DNA of 64,000 nt from Plantimonas leprariae. GTDB taxonomy: Bacteria; Pseudomonadota; Alphaproteobacteria; Rhizobiales; Rhizobiaceae. The notes beneath the pieces are model-generated. The model was not told where the DNA came from. It did not search any database and worked only from the letters and a program-made list of their open reading frames with translations. The translations under genes were made by a program, and so were the position numbers. The stretch spans positions 1-64,000 of the forward strand of contig NZ_VZDO01000007.1 in the NCBI RefSeq assembly GCF_008802405.1, given 5' to 3'. How positions within the stretch are numbered: position 1 is the stretch's first letter; each line of letters starts with the position of its first letter. Positions 1-7,021 of the stretch are shown here, one piece after another.

Positions 1-288
1 CCTTCCGGAAAGGATCAGCAACCCGGACCCGCCCGCCACCCCACCGAACGATCCCGGTGATCATTCGCGCTCCCTCGACAGAGCGGCGGTCAGCGGAGGT
101 TATGCGAAGCGCGGGCGGCGGGGATAAGTTTTCGAGAGAAGCGGCAGGGGTGCGGCCAGCGGGCCGGAGGCTGAAGCCGCGAACAGGAGGGCACCGCGAG
201 GCTCTCGCGGTTTCCGGCGCTCAGCGGGCACATCGATATCGATCGTGCCTTCTCTCGGTAGCTTCGCTCACTCCCTCCAGCGCGAACG
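1..288. other. Unassigned stretch at the left edge
   Basis: I see no gene here that reads like a real protein. The long plus-strand frame that starts at 57 runs antisense through the porin and has the composition of a shadow frame. The interval ends at the porin terminator. Confidence 0.4.
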
Positions 289-317
289 AAAAAGGCCCGG
301 CGTTTCCGCCGGGCCTC
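289..317 (-). terminator. Intrinsic terminator of the first porin gene
   Basis: Read on the minus strand, a perfect 9-bp GC stem (294-302 with 307-315, GGCCCGGCG type) with a 4-base loop is followed by five T. It lies about 30 bases past the porin stop codon. The same stem recurs after the second porin, so the terminator was duplicated with the gene. Confidence 0.9.
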
Positions 318-344
318 CGTATGTTCCGGGATCTTTCGATCCGA

Positions 345-1667
345 TCAGAAGGCGCGCTTCAGTTCGAGGAAGCCCTTCCACTGATCGACGTCGTCGAGAC
401 CGCCGGCCAGATCGACCTTGCGGTACGACACTTCGCCGAGCGTCGTCAGGTTCGTCGTGATAGCGTAACCGACGCTGCCGGCCGCGCCCCAGATGTCCGC
501 ATGCTCGTTCGCACCGTTGGCGTAGGCGATGTCGAAGGACCGGCCGTAGATACCCGACAGGTAGCCCGTGAACTTGCCGAACGACTGCTGGTAGCCGGCA
601 CCGATCTGCCACTCTTCCGGAATGGAAGCGAAGCTCGGGTTGTCGACCGCGTCGATGCTGCCGGAAGTGCCGTTGCTGACGAGGTAGCCACCGGGAGCCA
701 GCGAGGCGTATTCCGACGGATCAGTCGCGTAGTGACCTTCGATCTTCAGCGAACCGCCGACCGTGATGAGGTCCTTCAGTTCGACGCCAGCCTTGATCAC
801 GAAAGCGCCGTTGTCGCGCTTGCCGTTGCTGTTGCCGTCGTAGAACGGATCACGCGCGTCCGTGAGCGGAAGCACGGCACCGGTGACCGGATCGACAAAG
901 GTACCAAGATTCAGGTTGTCGAGATAGCTCAGGTTCGGGCTGACCGCGTCCTCGTCGTAGACCGCCGAGACGTAGGCCGAGCCGTAGGCGAACTGGTAAC
1001 CGACCTGCACGACACCGTCCGGAACGCCGTCGCCGTCGCCGTCGTCTTCGATCGAGCCGGCGATCGTGAAGCCGTTGGTGGCGAAGGTGTAGCGGACCTG
1101 GTTGTTCGAGATATCGCCGACCGACCAGTCGTTGTCGGTGTAGAGACCGTCGTTCTCCGCGAAGAGCGAGTCGATCTTACCGACCGTCAGACCACCGAGC
1201 TGGATGATCGCCTGGTCGATACCGACGTCGTTGTTGCTCGTGCCGTAGCCCTGATTGCTGCCGCCGCCGGTGTTGGTGGCCTGCAGACGCATGAAGGCGC
1301 GCAGGGTGCCGAGTTCGGTCTCCTCGCGAGCATCGACGTCGAGACGCGCGCGGGTCTGGGTGGTAACGTTGTACTCGCGGTCGTTGTCGTCGAGGTCCGG
1401 GCTGCGGACGCCGTTGTCGCCGTTAAAGTTGTCGGCAACGCCACCGAGATCGCCCGCCGCGTTTACGCGCATACGGACGTAGCCGCCGATCTTGAGGCAG
1501 GTCTCGGTGCCCGGGATGTAGAAGAAGCCCGTGCCGTAGACGTCGCAAACGCGGACGTATTCGACCGGCTCCGGCTCGACCATGGTGACGGGCGCGTCGG
1601 CGGCCTTCGCGCCGGTGACTGCGACGAAGGCCGCAGCCGAGCCAAGAAGTAGGCCCTTGATGTTCAT
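345..1667 (-). CDS. Porin, rhizobial Omp2/RopA type (copy 1)
   Basis: Outer-membrane beta-barrel porin of 440 residues for passive diffusion of small solutes. Residues 1-22 form a signal peptide ending AKA before ADAP. The mature N-terminus carries the two cysteines of the motif RVCDVYGTGFFYIPGTETC that marks the Porin_2 family of Brucella and rhizobia, and the chain ends in phenylalanine (ELKRAF), the usual barrel-assembly signal. The ATG at 1667 is chosen because GGAGGTCAGGAC precedes it and because the signal peptide starts there; an upstream in-frame ATG has no support. It is a tandem paralogue of the gene at 2300-3634, with blocks of complete nucleotide identity. Confidence 0.95.
   Translation of the reverse strand: MNIKGLLLGSAAAFVAVTGAKAADAPVTMVEPEPVEYVRVCDVYGTGFFYIPGTETCLKIGGYVRMRVNAAGDLGGVADNFNGDNGVRSPDLDDNDREYNVTTQTRARLDVDAREETELGTLRAFMRLQATNTGGGSNQGYGTSNNDVGIDQAIIQLGGLTVGKIDSLFAENDGLYTDNDWSVGDISNNQVRYTFATNGFTIAGSIEDDGDGDGVPDGVVQVGYQFAYGSAYVSAVYDEDAVSPNLSYLDNLNLGTFVDPVTGAVLPLTDARDPFYDGNSNGKRDNGAFVIKAGVELKDLITVGGSLKIEGHYATDPSEYASLAPGGYLVSNGTSGSIDAVDNPSFASIPEEWQIGAGYQQSFGKFTGYLSGIYGRSFDIAYANGANEHADIWGAAGSVGYAITTNLTTLGEVSYRKVDLAGGLDDVDQWKGFLELKRAF
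837..1034. repeat. 198-bp block identical in both porin genes (copy at 2804-3001)
   Basis: Positions 837-1034 match 2804-3001 base for base; both neighbours differ (C/T at 836 and G/A at 1035). The block encodes the barrel and turn segment around VGYQFAYGSAYVSAVY to VTGAVLPLTDARDPFYD. Since synonymous sites flanking it have diverged, recent gene conversion is the simplest reading. Confidence 0.85.
1479..1625. repeat. 147-bp block identical in both porin genes (copy at 3446-3592)
   Basis: Second fully identical block, covering the end of the signal peptide and the paired-Cys N-terminal motif. The offset (1967 bp) is the same as for 837-1034, so no net indel separates the two blocks in either gene. 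Confidence 0.8.
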
Positions 1668-1852
1668 GTCCTGACCTCCAGTCAAGTTACTAGGTTAGGG
1701 TTGGGCCTTGTTTCGAAGGACAGCCTTCCCTGCCCCATCCCCTGCTTTGAAAGTCCGAAGCTCGGTGCCGCGTTCTTTCTGACGAGACCATTATCCACGG
1801 CCGGTTCGGTTGCAATCCGCAAAAGTGCTTCGGGGCTGGCGGCGGGCCCTTT

Positions 1853-1870
1853 GGACACAGTGCTGTGTCC
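1853..1870. promoter_or_regulatory. 18-bp palindrome, possible operator
   Basis: GGACACAG-TG-CTGTGTCC is a perfect inverted repeat with 8-bp arms, about 190 bp upstream of porin copy 1. Its right arm overlaps the start of the element conserved upstream of both porins. In copy 2 the left arm is degenerate, so a dimeric regulator, if there is one, may act mainly on copy 1. The binding protein is not known. Confidence 0.4.
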
Positions 1871-1884
1871 GAGAAGTCACGATT
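1863..1884 (-). promoter_or_regulatory. Upstream element conserved between the two porins (copy 1)
   Basis: The 22 bases match 3832-3853 at 19 positions, and both sit at nearly the same distance from the porin ATG (196 and 198 bp). On the minus strand the shared core reads CGTGACNTCTNGGNCACAG. The flanking leaders are much less similar, which suggests a retained promoter or operator. Confidence 0.5.
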
Positions 1885-2245
1885 TCGGCAAGCAACCATT
1901 AACCTTCCTGAAGAAACGATTAACCACCGCGGCAACAGCGAGGCGACGCCCGGAAGAGAAGGCGTTCAAGCGGCGCGATTGCGTCAGACTCGCGCAAGCT
2001 ACGGGGCGCGGCCCGCGGCTCCCGGGGCCGCCGGATGTTCCCGCGTAGGGCAGCGCAACTCGGCTGAGCGACGCCTATCGAACGATGGGCGGGACGACGC
2101 CCGCCGACGAGACCATCCGGCGGCGATCGATCGAATGCTGCGGGCCGACGAGCCCGCACACTTGCGCCAGGATGGATCGAAACGCGGCGCAGGGTCGATG
2201 CCGGAAGTTTGGAGGTATCGGGATATCCCGGAGCCTCCCCAAACG

Positions 2246-2272
2246 AAAAAGGCCCGGCGTCGCCGCCGGGCC
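2246..2272 (-). terminator. Intrinsic terminator of the second porin gene
   Basis: Minus-strand 9-bp stem (2251-2259 with 2264-2272), 4-base loop, then five T. The stem has the same sequence as the terminator of copy 1 at 289-317. Confidence 0.9.
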
Positions 2273-2299
2273 TTCGGGTTTTTGGATCGCTCGACCCGA

Positions 2300-3634
2300 T
2301 CAGAAGTCGCGGCGCAGTTCGAGGAAGCCGCGGGTCTGGTCGGCGTCATCGAGACCGCCCGCGAGGTCGACCTTGCGGTAGGATACTTCGGCGAGCGTCG
2401 TCAGGTTCGACGTGAGCTGGTAGCCAAGGTTGCCGGCGACGCCCCAGATGTCCGCCTTCTCGCTGGAGTCGATGCCGGTGAGGTTGGCATAGTCGATGCT
2501 GAACGACTGGCCGTAGACGCCCGACACGTAGGCGGTGAGCTTGCCGAACGACTGCTGGTAGCCGGCACCGATCTGCCACTCTTCCGGAATGGAGACGAAG
2601 CTGAAGTTCTGCACGGAGTTGGCGTTGCCCTCGGCCTCGATGCCGAGCAGATACCCACCGGGAGCAAGCGAAGCGTATTCGGTCGGATCGGTGGCGTAAT
2701 GACCTTCGATCTTCACCGCGCTGCCGGCGGTGATGAGGTCCTTCAGTTCGACGCCAGCCTTGAACGCGAACGCACCGTTATCGCGCTTGCCGTTGCTGTT
2801 GTTGTCGTAGAACGGATCACGCGCGTCCGTGAGCGGAAGCACGGCACCGGTGACCGGATCGACAAAGGTACCAAGATTCAGGTTGTCGAGATAGCTCAGG
2901 TTCGGGCTGACCGCGTCCTCGTCGTAGACCGCCGAGACGTAGGCCGAGCCGTAGGCGAACTGGTAACCGACCTGCACGACACCGTCCGGAACGCCGTCGC
3001 CATCGCCGTCATCCTCGATCGAGCCGGAGACCGTGAAGCCGTTGGTGGCGAAGGTGTAGCGGACCTGGTTGTTCGAAAGGTCGCCGACCGACCAGTCGTT
3101 GTCGGTGTAGAGACCGTCCTCTTCCGCCCAGAGCGAGTCGAGCTTGCCGACCGTCAGGCCGCCGAGCTGGATGAAGGCTTGGTCGATGGCGACTTCGTTG
3201 TCGCTCGTGCCGTAGCCCTGATTGCTGCCGCCACCGATGTTGGTGGCCTGCAGACGGGTCCAGGCGCGGAGCGTTCCGAGTTCGGTCTCCTCGCGGGCGT
3301 CGATCTCCAGACGCGCGCGGATCTGGGTGTTGAAGTCGTACTCGCGATCGTTGTCGTCGAGGTCCGGGCTGCGAGTGCCGTTGTCGCCGTTGAAGTTGTC
3401 CGCGATGCCGCCGACATCGCTGGAAGCGTTCAGGCGCTCGCGGATGTAGCCGCCGATCTTGAGGCAGGTCTCGGTGCCCGGGATGTAGAAGAAGCCCGTG
3501 CCGTAGACGTCGCAAACGCGGACGTATTCGACCGGCTCCGGCTCGACCATGGTGACGGGCGCGTCGGCGGCCTTCGCGCCGGTGACTGCGACAAAGGCCG
3601 CAGCCGAGCCGAGAAGCAGAGCCTTGATGTTCAT
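2300..3634 (-). CDS. Porin, rhizobial Omp2/RopA type (copy 2)
   Basis: A 444-residue outer-membrane porin with the same signal peptide cut (AKA|ADAP), the same paired-Cys motif near the mature N-terminus and a terminal phenylalanine (ELRRDF). The ATG at 3634 follows the same GGAGG leader as copy 1. It differs from copy 1 mainly in putative surface-loop segments in the middle and C-terminal third, while other blocks are identical at DNA level. This is the pattern of a duplicated porin pair kept similar by gene conversion, as known for omp2a/omp2b of Brucella. Confidence 0.95.
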   Translation of the reverse strand: MNIKALLLGSAAAFVAVTGAKAADAPVTMVEPEPVEYVRVCDVYGTGFFYIPGTETCLKIGGYIRERLNASSDVGGIADNFNGDNGTRSPDLDDNDREYDFNTQIRARLEIDAREETELGTLRAWTRLQATNIGGGSNQGYGTSDNEVAIDQAFIQLGGLTVGKLDSLWAEEDGLYTDNDWSVGDLSNNQVRYTFATNGFTVSGSIEDDGDGDGVPDGVVQVGYQFAYGSAYVSAVYDEDAVSPNLSYLDNLNLGTFVDPVTGAVLPLTDARDPFYDNNSNGKRDNGAFAFKAGVELKDLITAGSAVKIEGHYATDPTEYASLAPGGYLLGIEAEGNANSVQNFSFVSIPEEWQIGAGYQQSFGKLTAYVSGVYGQSFSIDYANLTGIDSSEKADIWGVAGNLGYQLTSNLTTLAEVSYRKVDLAGGLDDADQTRGFLELRRDF

Positions 3635-3831
3635 GTCCTGACCTCCAGTCAGAGATGCTTGCCGTGGGTCGGACCTTGTTCGAAGAGCGAACTCTTCCCT
3701 GCCCGATCCCTCGATCGTTCCGGCGAAGCGAACTTCCGCGTCGTCGTCTGCGGCCAACATCGTTCACGAACCGGACTCTGACAATTGCACGCCGGCCACA
3801 CTGAATCGAACCAGGCAGTTTGGTGTCGACC

Positions 3832-3853
3832 CTGTGCCCTAGATGTCACGATT
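3832..3853 (-). promoter_or_regulatory. Upstream element conserved between the two porins (copy 2)
   Basis: Counterpart of 1863-1884, with 19 of 22 bases identical and 198 bp upstream of the porin ATG. Confidence 0.5.
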
Positions 3854-3877
3854 CGAATCCGTGGATCGGACGGGAGG

Positions 3878-3892
3878 TTAAGAACCCGTTAA
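3878..3892 (-). promoter_or_regulatory. CtrA-type box TTAA-N7-TTAA upstream of porin copy 2
   Basis: TTAA-GAACCCG-TTAA on the plus strand. On the minus strand it reads TTAACGGGTTCTTAAC, which fits the full CtrA consensus TTAA-N7-TTAAC of Caulobacter and rhizobia. It lies 244 bp upstream of porin copy 2 and 166 bp upstream of the gene at 4058, so either could be its target. Confidence 0.5.
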
Positions 3893-4057
3893 GGATATCG
3901 ATGCCGGGGAACGGCATTCGAGGGCAGGACGGCGGCTTCTCACGGGGCTGTTGCGCGACTGCCATGCGGAGACGAAGCCGCCTCTGGCAGCGAAACCGGA
4001 TGTGCCCTACTGATCCGGCCGCGGCAGGACACGCGCCCGGACGGGATGGAGACGACG

Positions 4058-4594
4058 ATGGCGGTCTACGCGTTGGATGACGACCGGCCCGAACTCCCGT
4101 CGCCGGGCGAATGCTTCGTCGCGGAGGGTGCCCGGGTGATCGGCCGGGTGCGGCTCGGGCCCGGCATCGGCATCTGGTTCGGCGCGGTCGTGCGCGGCGA
4201 CAACGAATGGATCGAGATCGGCCCCGACACGAACATCCAAGACAACGCCGTGCTCCACAGCGATTTCGGCTCGCCGCTATCGATCGGAGCCGGCTGCACG
4301 ATCGGGCACGGCGCGATCGTCCACGGCTGCACGATCGGCGACAACTCGCTCGTCGGCATGGGCGCGACGGTGCTGAACGGTGCGCGGATCGGCGAGAACT
4401 CGATCATCGGCGCGGGCGCGCTCGTCACCGAGGGCAAGACGTTTCCGGCCGGCTCGCTGATCGTCGGCGTGCCGGCGAAGCTGATCCGCCCGCTCGAAGA
4501 TGAGGCCATCGAGGGGTTGCGGGCCTCGGCGCGGCATTATGCCGAGAACGCCCGGCGCTTCGCGGCGGGTCTGACGAGGATCGACAGGGCATGA
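4058..4594 (+). CDS. Gamma-carbonic anhydrase-like hexapeptide-repeat protein
   Basis: A 178-residue left-handed beta-helix protein of the YrdA/gamma-carbonic anhydrase family, cytoplasmic. Hexapeptide repeats fill residues about 20-150. The metal-site histidines are visible in NAVLH and in the pair within CTIGHGAIVHGC, as expected for the trimeric zinc site, followed by the family end GVPAKLIRPL. Whether it has carbonic anhydrase activity cannot be told from sequence. The start at 4058 has GGAG six bases upstream; an ATG 12 bases earlier lacks a ribosome binding site. Its stop overlaps the start of the aminotransferase gene (ATGA), so the two are co-translated. Confidence 0.88.
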   Translation: MAVYALDDDRPELPSPGECFVAEGARVIGRVRLGPGIGIWFGAVVRGDNEWIEIGPDTNIQDNAVLHSDFGSPLSIGAGCTIGHGAIVHGCTIGDNSLVGMGATVLNGARIGENSIIGAGALVTEGKTFPAGSLIVGVPAKLIRPLEDEAIEGLRASARHYAENARRFAAGLTRIDRA

Positions 4595-5736
4595 CAGGCG
4601 GACAGATCAGGGCGGCGGGCCGGGCGGAACCCGAGGAGGCGGTGCTTTTCTCGCCGCTGGCCCGCTCGCTCGCGGCGACGACGCCGTTCGTCGGGCCGGA
4701 GGCGATCGAGCGCGAGACGGGCGTCCGCTTCCGCGCGCGGCTCGGCGCGAACGAGAGCGTCTTCGGCCCCTCGCCGGCCGTTCTGGAAGCGGTGGCCGAG
4801 GCGGCGGCGCGGAGCTGGGCCTACGGCGATCCGGAGCAGCACGATCTCAAGGTCGCGCTCGCCCGGCATCTCGGTCTCGCGCCTGCGAACGTCACGGTCG
4901 GCGAAGGCATCGACGGCCTGTTCGGCCACCTTGTCCACCTCGCGACGCAGCCGGGCGATGCGGTGCTGACCTCGTTCGGCGCCTATCCGACCTTCAACTA
5001 TCATGTCGCCGGCCACGGCGCGGCGCTGCACACGGTGCCGTACCGGGACGACCGCGAGGACATCGACGCGCTGCTCGAACGGGCCCGGGCGCTGAAGCCG
5101 AAGCTTCTCTATTTCGCGAATCCAGACAATCCGACCGGCTCGTGGCACGAGGCGGCGGCGGTGGAGCGGCTCGTCCGGGAAACGCCGGCGGAAACGATCC
5201 TCGTGCTGGACGAAGCCTATTCGGACCTCGCCCCGGCTTCGAGCCTGCCGCCGACATCGCTGCTGCGACCCAATCTCCTGCGCTTCCGCACCTTCTCGAA
5301 GGCCTACGGCATGGCGGGCGTCAGGGTCGGCTACGCCTTCGGCGAGTCGGAGGCGGTGCGGCAGTTCGATAAGGTGCGCAACCATTTCGGCGTGTCGCGC
5401 ATGGCGCAGGCCGGGGCCGTCGCCGCGCTGGCGGACCGGGCCTTCCTCGAAGATGCGATCGCCCGCATCGTGGCAGCGCGCGACAGGCTGTCCGCGATCG
5501 CGCGGGACGCGGGGCTGCGGCCGCTGTCTTCGGCGACGAACTTCGTCGCGATCGATTGCGGACGCGACGGCGCCTTCGCGAAGGCGGTGCTCGACGGCGT
5601 GATCCGGCGCGGCGTCTTCATCCGGAAGCCGGCGGTGCCGCCGCTCGATCGGCTGATCCGCGTGACGGTCGGGCGGGAGGAGGAACTGGCGCTCTTCGCC
5701 GAGGTGCTGGGGGAGACGCTGCGGGAACTCGGCTGA
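4591..5736 (+). CDS. PLP-dependent aminotransferase, histidinol-phosphate aminotransferase-like
   Basis: A 381-residue fold-type I, class I/II aminotransferase. The substrate-loop motif LGANES (LxxNEN in HisC), the aspartate of ILVLDEAYSDL that holds the pyridine nitrogen, and the Schiff-base lysine in RTFSKAYGMAGVRVGYAF (about residue 237) are all present. HisC-like proteins include histidinol-phosphate and aromatic transaminases, and no histidine genes are nearby, so the substrate is open. The gene overlaps the gamma-CA-like gene by 4 bases. Confidence 0.85.
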   Translation: MTGGQIRAAGRAEPEEAVLFSPLARSLAATTPFVGPEAIERETGVRFRARLGANESVFGPSPAVLEAVAEAAARSWAYGDPEQHDLKVALARHLGLAPANVTVGEGIDGLFGHLVHLATQPGDAVLTSFGAYPTFNYHVAGHGAALHTVPYRDDREDIDALLERARALKPKLLYFANPDNPTGSWHEAAAVERLVRETPAETILVLDEAYSDLAPASSLPPTSLLRPNLLRFRTFSKAYGMAGVRVGYAFGESEAVRQFDKVRNHFGVSRMAQAGAVAALADRAFLEDAIARIVAARDRLSAIARDAGLRPLSSATNFVAIDCGRDGAFAKAVLDGVIRRGVFIRKPAVPPLDRLIRVTVGREEELALFAEVLGETLRELG

Positions 5737-5752
5737 ACCAGCGAGCCGGAGA

Positions 5753-6025
5753 TCAGTGGATCGCCAGCCAGTCGCGCGCGGCGCGCAGCGCCCGGCCGAT
5801 CTCCGGCTTCGACATCTGCGCCGCGACGTCCTGGCGGTGGAAGGCGGCGCGCTCGTCGCCCTCGCGGTCGGCGAGGTTGAAGTACATGTGGGCGGAAACG
5901 AGGTCGATCGCGCCGTCGCGGCCATTCGCCGCGCGCATGCCCATCTCGAACAGGATGGAGGCGCCGTCGGCCAGCGCGGCACCGATGCCGCCGGAGGTCA
6001 TCTCGGAGAAGTCGAAGCGGGCCAT
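5753..6025 (-). CDS. Small Sel1/TPR-like protein
   Basis: A 90-residue cytoplasmic protein with no signal peptide. The middle part (AHMYFNLADREGDERAAFHR) has the Sel1-type helix-turn-helix repeat pattern seen at the C-terminus of many alphaproteobacterial Sel1-like proteins, followed by the helix EIGRALRAARDWL. Such repeats usually mediate protein contacts. It converges on the aminotransferase gene with 16 bases between stops. Partner unknown. Confidence 0.65.
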   Translation of the reverse strand: MARFDFSEMTSGGIGAALADGASILFEMGMRAANGRDGAIDLVSAHMYFNLADREGDERAAFHRQDVAAQMSKPEIGRALRAARDWLAIH

Positions 6026-6337
6026 GTACTTATTCCTGTGCCTGGCCGCCTTCGTTCATCGTGGCGGCTCATGAGTCGAGGATGGCAGCGGCGCTTGAAG
6101 GGGCGCTTAAAATGCAAGGCTAATTCGGCTTAAATGCTCCGCTCATCTTCCGGTAACGGATACGGGCCGGCCGGATAAGCCGTTGCTTTTGCTCAGTGCG
6201 CCGAAAGACGGTGAGATGGCGTTCACCCTGCTGGGCAATGCCCGCCTAACCATTGATCGAGGTCGGTCGCCGCGGCGCGCCTTGCGATGCGGGTGGAAAA
6301 GGCGAAAAACGGGAGAAAATCCTGAGGGAGCAGGCGG
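6026..6337. other. Divergent intergenic region
   Basis: About 310 bases between the divergent Sel1-like and DUF2147 genes. It must contain both promoters, but I see no clear -35/-10 pair, RNA gene or terminator. The frames crossing it look like shadows. Confidence 0.4.
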
Positions 6338-6682
6338 ATGGCGAAGCGGCGCATGGCGGCGATGCTCCTCGTGCTGACGACTGCGGCGGGCAGCGCGAGC
6401 GGTGCGGAGCGGATCGTCGGGAACTGGCATACGCCGAGCGGCCATGTCGCGCGGATCGAAGCCTGCGGCGCGGCCTTCTGCATCTTCGCGACGGCGCCGC
6501 AGTTCAAGGACAAGCAGATCGGCCGGATGACGGAGTCCGGCGACGGCTATGCGGGCGAGATCACCGATCCGGAAACCGACCGCACCTATGCGGGCACCGC
6601 GACGGTCAACGGTTCGTCCCTGAAGCTCACCGGCTGCGCCCTGAAGATATTCTGCCGTTCGCAGACCTGGACGAAGCTCTGA
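6338..6682 (+). CDS. DUF2147 family exported protein
   Basis: A 114-residue protein with a signal peptide (residues 1-22, cut after SASGA) and one DUF2147 domain: IVGNWHTPSGHVARIEACG at the start and LTGCALKIFCRSQTW at the end. Family members are small periplasmic beta-barrel-like proteins of unknown function. Four cysteines in the mature part could form disulfides. Confidence 0.82.
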   Translation: MAKRRMAAMLLVLTTAAGSASGAERIVGNWHTPSGHVARIEACGAAFCIFATAPQFKDKQIGRMTESGDGYAGEITDPETDRTYAGTATVNGSSLKLTGCALKIFCRSQTWTKL

Positions 6683-6792
6683 CGGTTCGAGCGGAAGCGC
6701 GTTCACCGCTCCGAACGGCGGGTGAGCGACGCCGCCAGCCTCGCTTCAGCCATGTCGCCATATCATCGACCGAACACCTCGGGAGGCTCGCG

Positions 6793-6969
6793 ATGGTCGT
6801 CAGGCTGGCAGTCGTCACAACGCTGATCGCCCTTTTCGCGCTGTCGTTCAGCGCGCTGGTCGACATGGGCCGCCAACGCTCGCTTGCCGCCCCAGCCGCC
6901 GTGCAGGCCGGGCAGGACTGCCTGACCACCGGCCTTCTCTGCGCGCCAGGCGGCGCGGCGCGAGGCTGA
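6793..6969 (+). CDS. Small exported or membrane-anchored protein
   Basis: A 58-residue reading frame that starts six bases after a strong GGGAGG (6781-6786). Residues 4-22 form a hydrophobic segment (LAVVTTLIALFALSFSALV), and the short tail has two cysteines (QDCLTTGLLCAPGG). No family recognised. The good ribosome binding site and the signal-anchor shape support a real gene, but the rest is short and low in complexity. Confidence 0.5.
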   Translation: MVVRLAVVTTLIALFALSFSALVDMGRQRSLAAPAAVQAGQDCLTTGLLCAPGGAARG

Positions 6970-7021
6970 GCCGGCACCGCAGCCGTCTTCCGCCCGTCGC
7001 GGAAGGCGTCTACAGGAAGCC

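Larger units (their letters stand above)
1668..2245. promoter_or_regulatory. Leader and promoter region of porin copy 1
   Basis: No protein-coding gene is credible here. The part next to the porin matches the leader of copy 2 in patches: the Shine-Dalgarno region GTCCTGACCTCCAGTCA on the plus strand, then CCTTGTT and TTCCCTGCCC. Further up are an 18-bp palindrome (1853-1870), an element shared with copy 2 (1863-1884) and two TTAACC words 21 bp apart (1899 and 1920). The leader is therefore long, roughly 170-200 bases, and probably regulated. Confidence 0.5.
3635..4057. promoter_or_regulatory. Divergent region between porin copy 2 and the gamma-CA gene
   Basis: No gene is visible. The region holds the leader of porin copy 2, the element at 3832-3853 shared with copy 1, and a perfect CtrA-type box at 3878-3892. 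The rest up to the start at 4058 shows nothing I can assign. Confidence 0.5.

Noticed and set aside
1899-1923. CtrA box upstream of porin copy 1
   Set aside because: Two TTAACC words exist but 17 bases separate the TTAA cores instead of seven, so they do not form the standard site.
1690-1935. 81-codon minus-strand frame in the porin 1 leader
   Set aside because: No ribosome binding site or family; it crosses the palindrome and the conserved porin element, so the sequence is better explained as regulatory.
57-3781. Long plus-strand frames (57-1652 and 1865-3781) opposite the two porins
   Set aside because: They repeat Val/Arg/Ala/Asp-rich sequence with no family character, mirror the porin codon pattern and lack ribosome binding sites. 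The minus strand carries clear signal peptides and barrel proteins.
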